Origin: Cyanobacteriota bacterium
GTDB taxonomy: Bacteria > Cyanobacteriota > Cyanobacteriia > Phormidesmidales > Phormidesmidaceae
DNA length: 5,163 bases
Direction: 5' to 3'
Assembly: GCA_027619675.1 (NCBI GenBank)
Contig: JAQCHG010000188.1
Coordinates: 1-5,163, forward strand
In this document: in pieces, positions 5,086-5,163 of the stretch
How the letters are laid out: every line of letters begins with the position of its first letter
Position numbering within the stretch: the stretch's first letter is position 1
The notes under the pieces: model-generated
Told to the model about the DNA's origin: nothing
The model's input: only the letters and a program-made list of their open reading frames with translations
Databases searched by the model: none
Position numbers and translations under genes: made by a program

Positions 5086-5135
5086 AGACTCAGGGCGATC
5101 GCTGAGCGCTTTCCAAGGGCTCAGAAACTGAGTCT
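5086..5135. repeat. Nested inverted repeats in the psbB-psbT spacer
   Basis: The outer arms AGACTCAG (5086-5093) and CTGAGTCT (5128-5135) are perfect 8-bp complements. Inside are CTGAGC/GCTCAG (5102-5107 and 5119-5124) and a HIP1 octamer (5095-5102). The RNA could fold as one branched hairpin just after psbB. There is no T tract, so it looks more like an mRNA-stabilising or processing structure than a terminator. The 10-bp palindrome AACATATGTT (5034-5043) also lies in this spacer. Confidence 0.5.
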
Positions 5136-5145
5136 AGGCTGATCC

Positions 5146-5163
5146 CTAAACCGTTTCCTTAGT
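5146..5163 (-). CDS. psbB: Photosystem II CP47 protein, last five codons (cut by window edge)
   Basis: Reading the minus strand from the window edge gives Thr-Lys-Glu-Thr-Val and then TAG (5146-5148). CP47 proteins of cyanobacteria commonly end with a threonine-, lysine- and arginine-rich tail shortly before a terminal Val or Ala, and psbB normally precedes psbT on the same strand. The call rests mainly on gene order; five residues alone prove nothing. Confidence 0.5.
   Translation of the reverse strand, partial: TKETV

Larger units (their letters stand above)
40..5102. repeat. Ten dispersed HIP1 octamers (GCGATCGC)
   Basis: Copies begin at 40, 1717, 1785, 2089, 2137, 2620, 4330, 4454, 4944 and 5095. 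This is about one per 520 bp, far above chance for an octamer and typical of HIP1-rich cyanobacteria. They fall in glyQ (1), the HAD-metK gap (2), the HAD gene (3), nrdR (2), psbT (1) and the psbB-psbT spacer (1). None lies inside metK or rpsA. Confidence 0.95.

Noticed and set aside
1..5163. Mobile element, CRISPR array, defence or other novel gene system
   Set aside because: Every protein-coding stretch is a core cyanobacterial gene or a HAD enzyme. I saw no transposase, terminal repeats, spaced direct repeats or foreign-looking segment.

Overview
This is chromosomal core DNA from a cyanobacterium. Three things show it. There is a 32-residue PsbT (photosystem II) gene, preceded by what looks like the last codons of psbB. 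The HIP1 palindrome GCGATCGC, a cyanobacterial hallmark, occurs ten times in about 5.2 kb. The 30S protein S1 is the short, three-S1-domain form with an acidic tail that is usual in cyanobacteria. The DNA is moderately GC-rich by eye. I cannot name the genus from this sequence.

All seven genes, two of them cut by the window edges, are read on the minus strand. In transcription order (right to left) they are: psbB 3' end (5146-5163), psbT (4910-5008), nrdR (4091-4627), rpsA (2758-3729), a HAD-family hydrolase (1915-2646), metK (353-1621) and the first 30 codons of glyQ (1-90). The plus strand carries no credible gene; its long open frames are antisense shadows.

The genes look mostly separately transcribed. 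Good intrinsic-terminator hairpins follow psbT (4776-4812), rpsA (2687-2716) and metK (282-317), and a large nested hairpin starts directly at the nrdR stop codon (4039-4089). Promoter candidates sit before nrdR (partly inside the psbT terminator), rpsA (a perfect TATAAT) and glyQ. No riboswitch, tRNA, CRISPR array, insertion sequence or phage gene was seen.

Functionally this is a housekeeping cluster: a photosystem II subunit, the repressor of ribonucleotide reductase genes, a ribosomal mRNA-binding protein, S-adenosylmethionine synthesis, glycyl-tRNA charging and one phosphatase-like enzyme of unknown substrate. I found no new multi-gene system. The best leads are regulatory: a terminator-like hairpin with a T6 tract inside the rpsA leader (possible attenuator), two adjacent perfect palindromes upstream of metK, the overlap of the nrdR promoter with the psbT terminator, and the uneven placement of HIP1 sites, which are absent from metK and rpsA.
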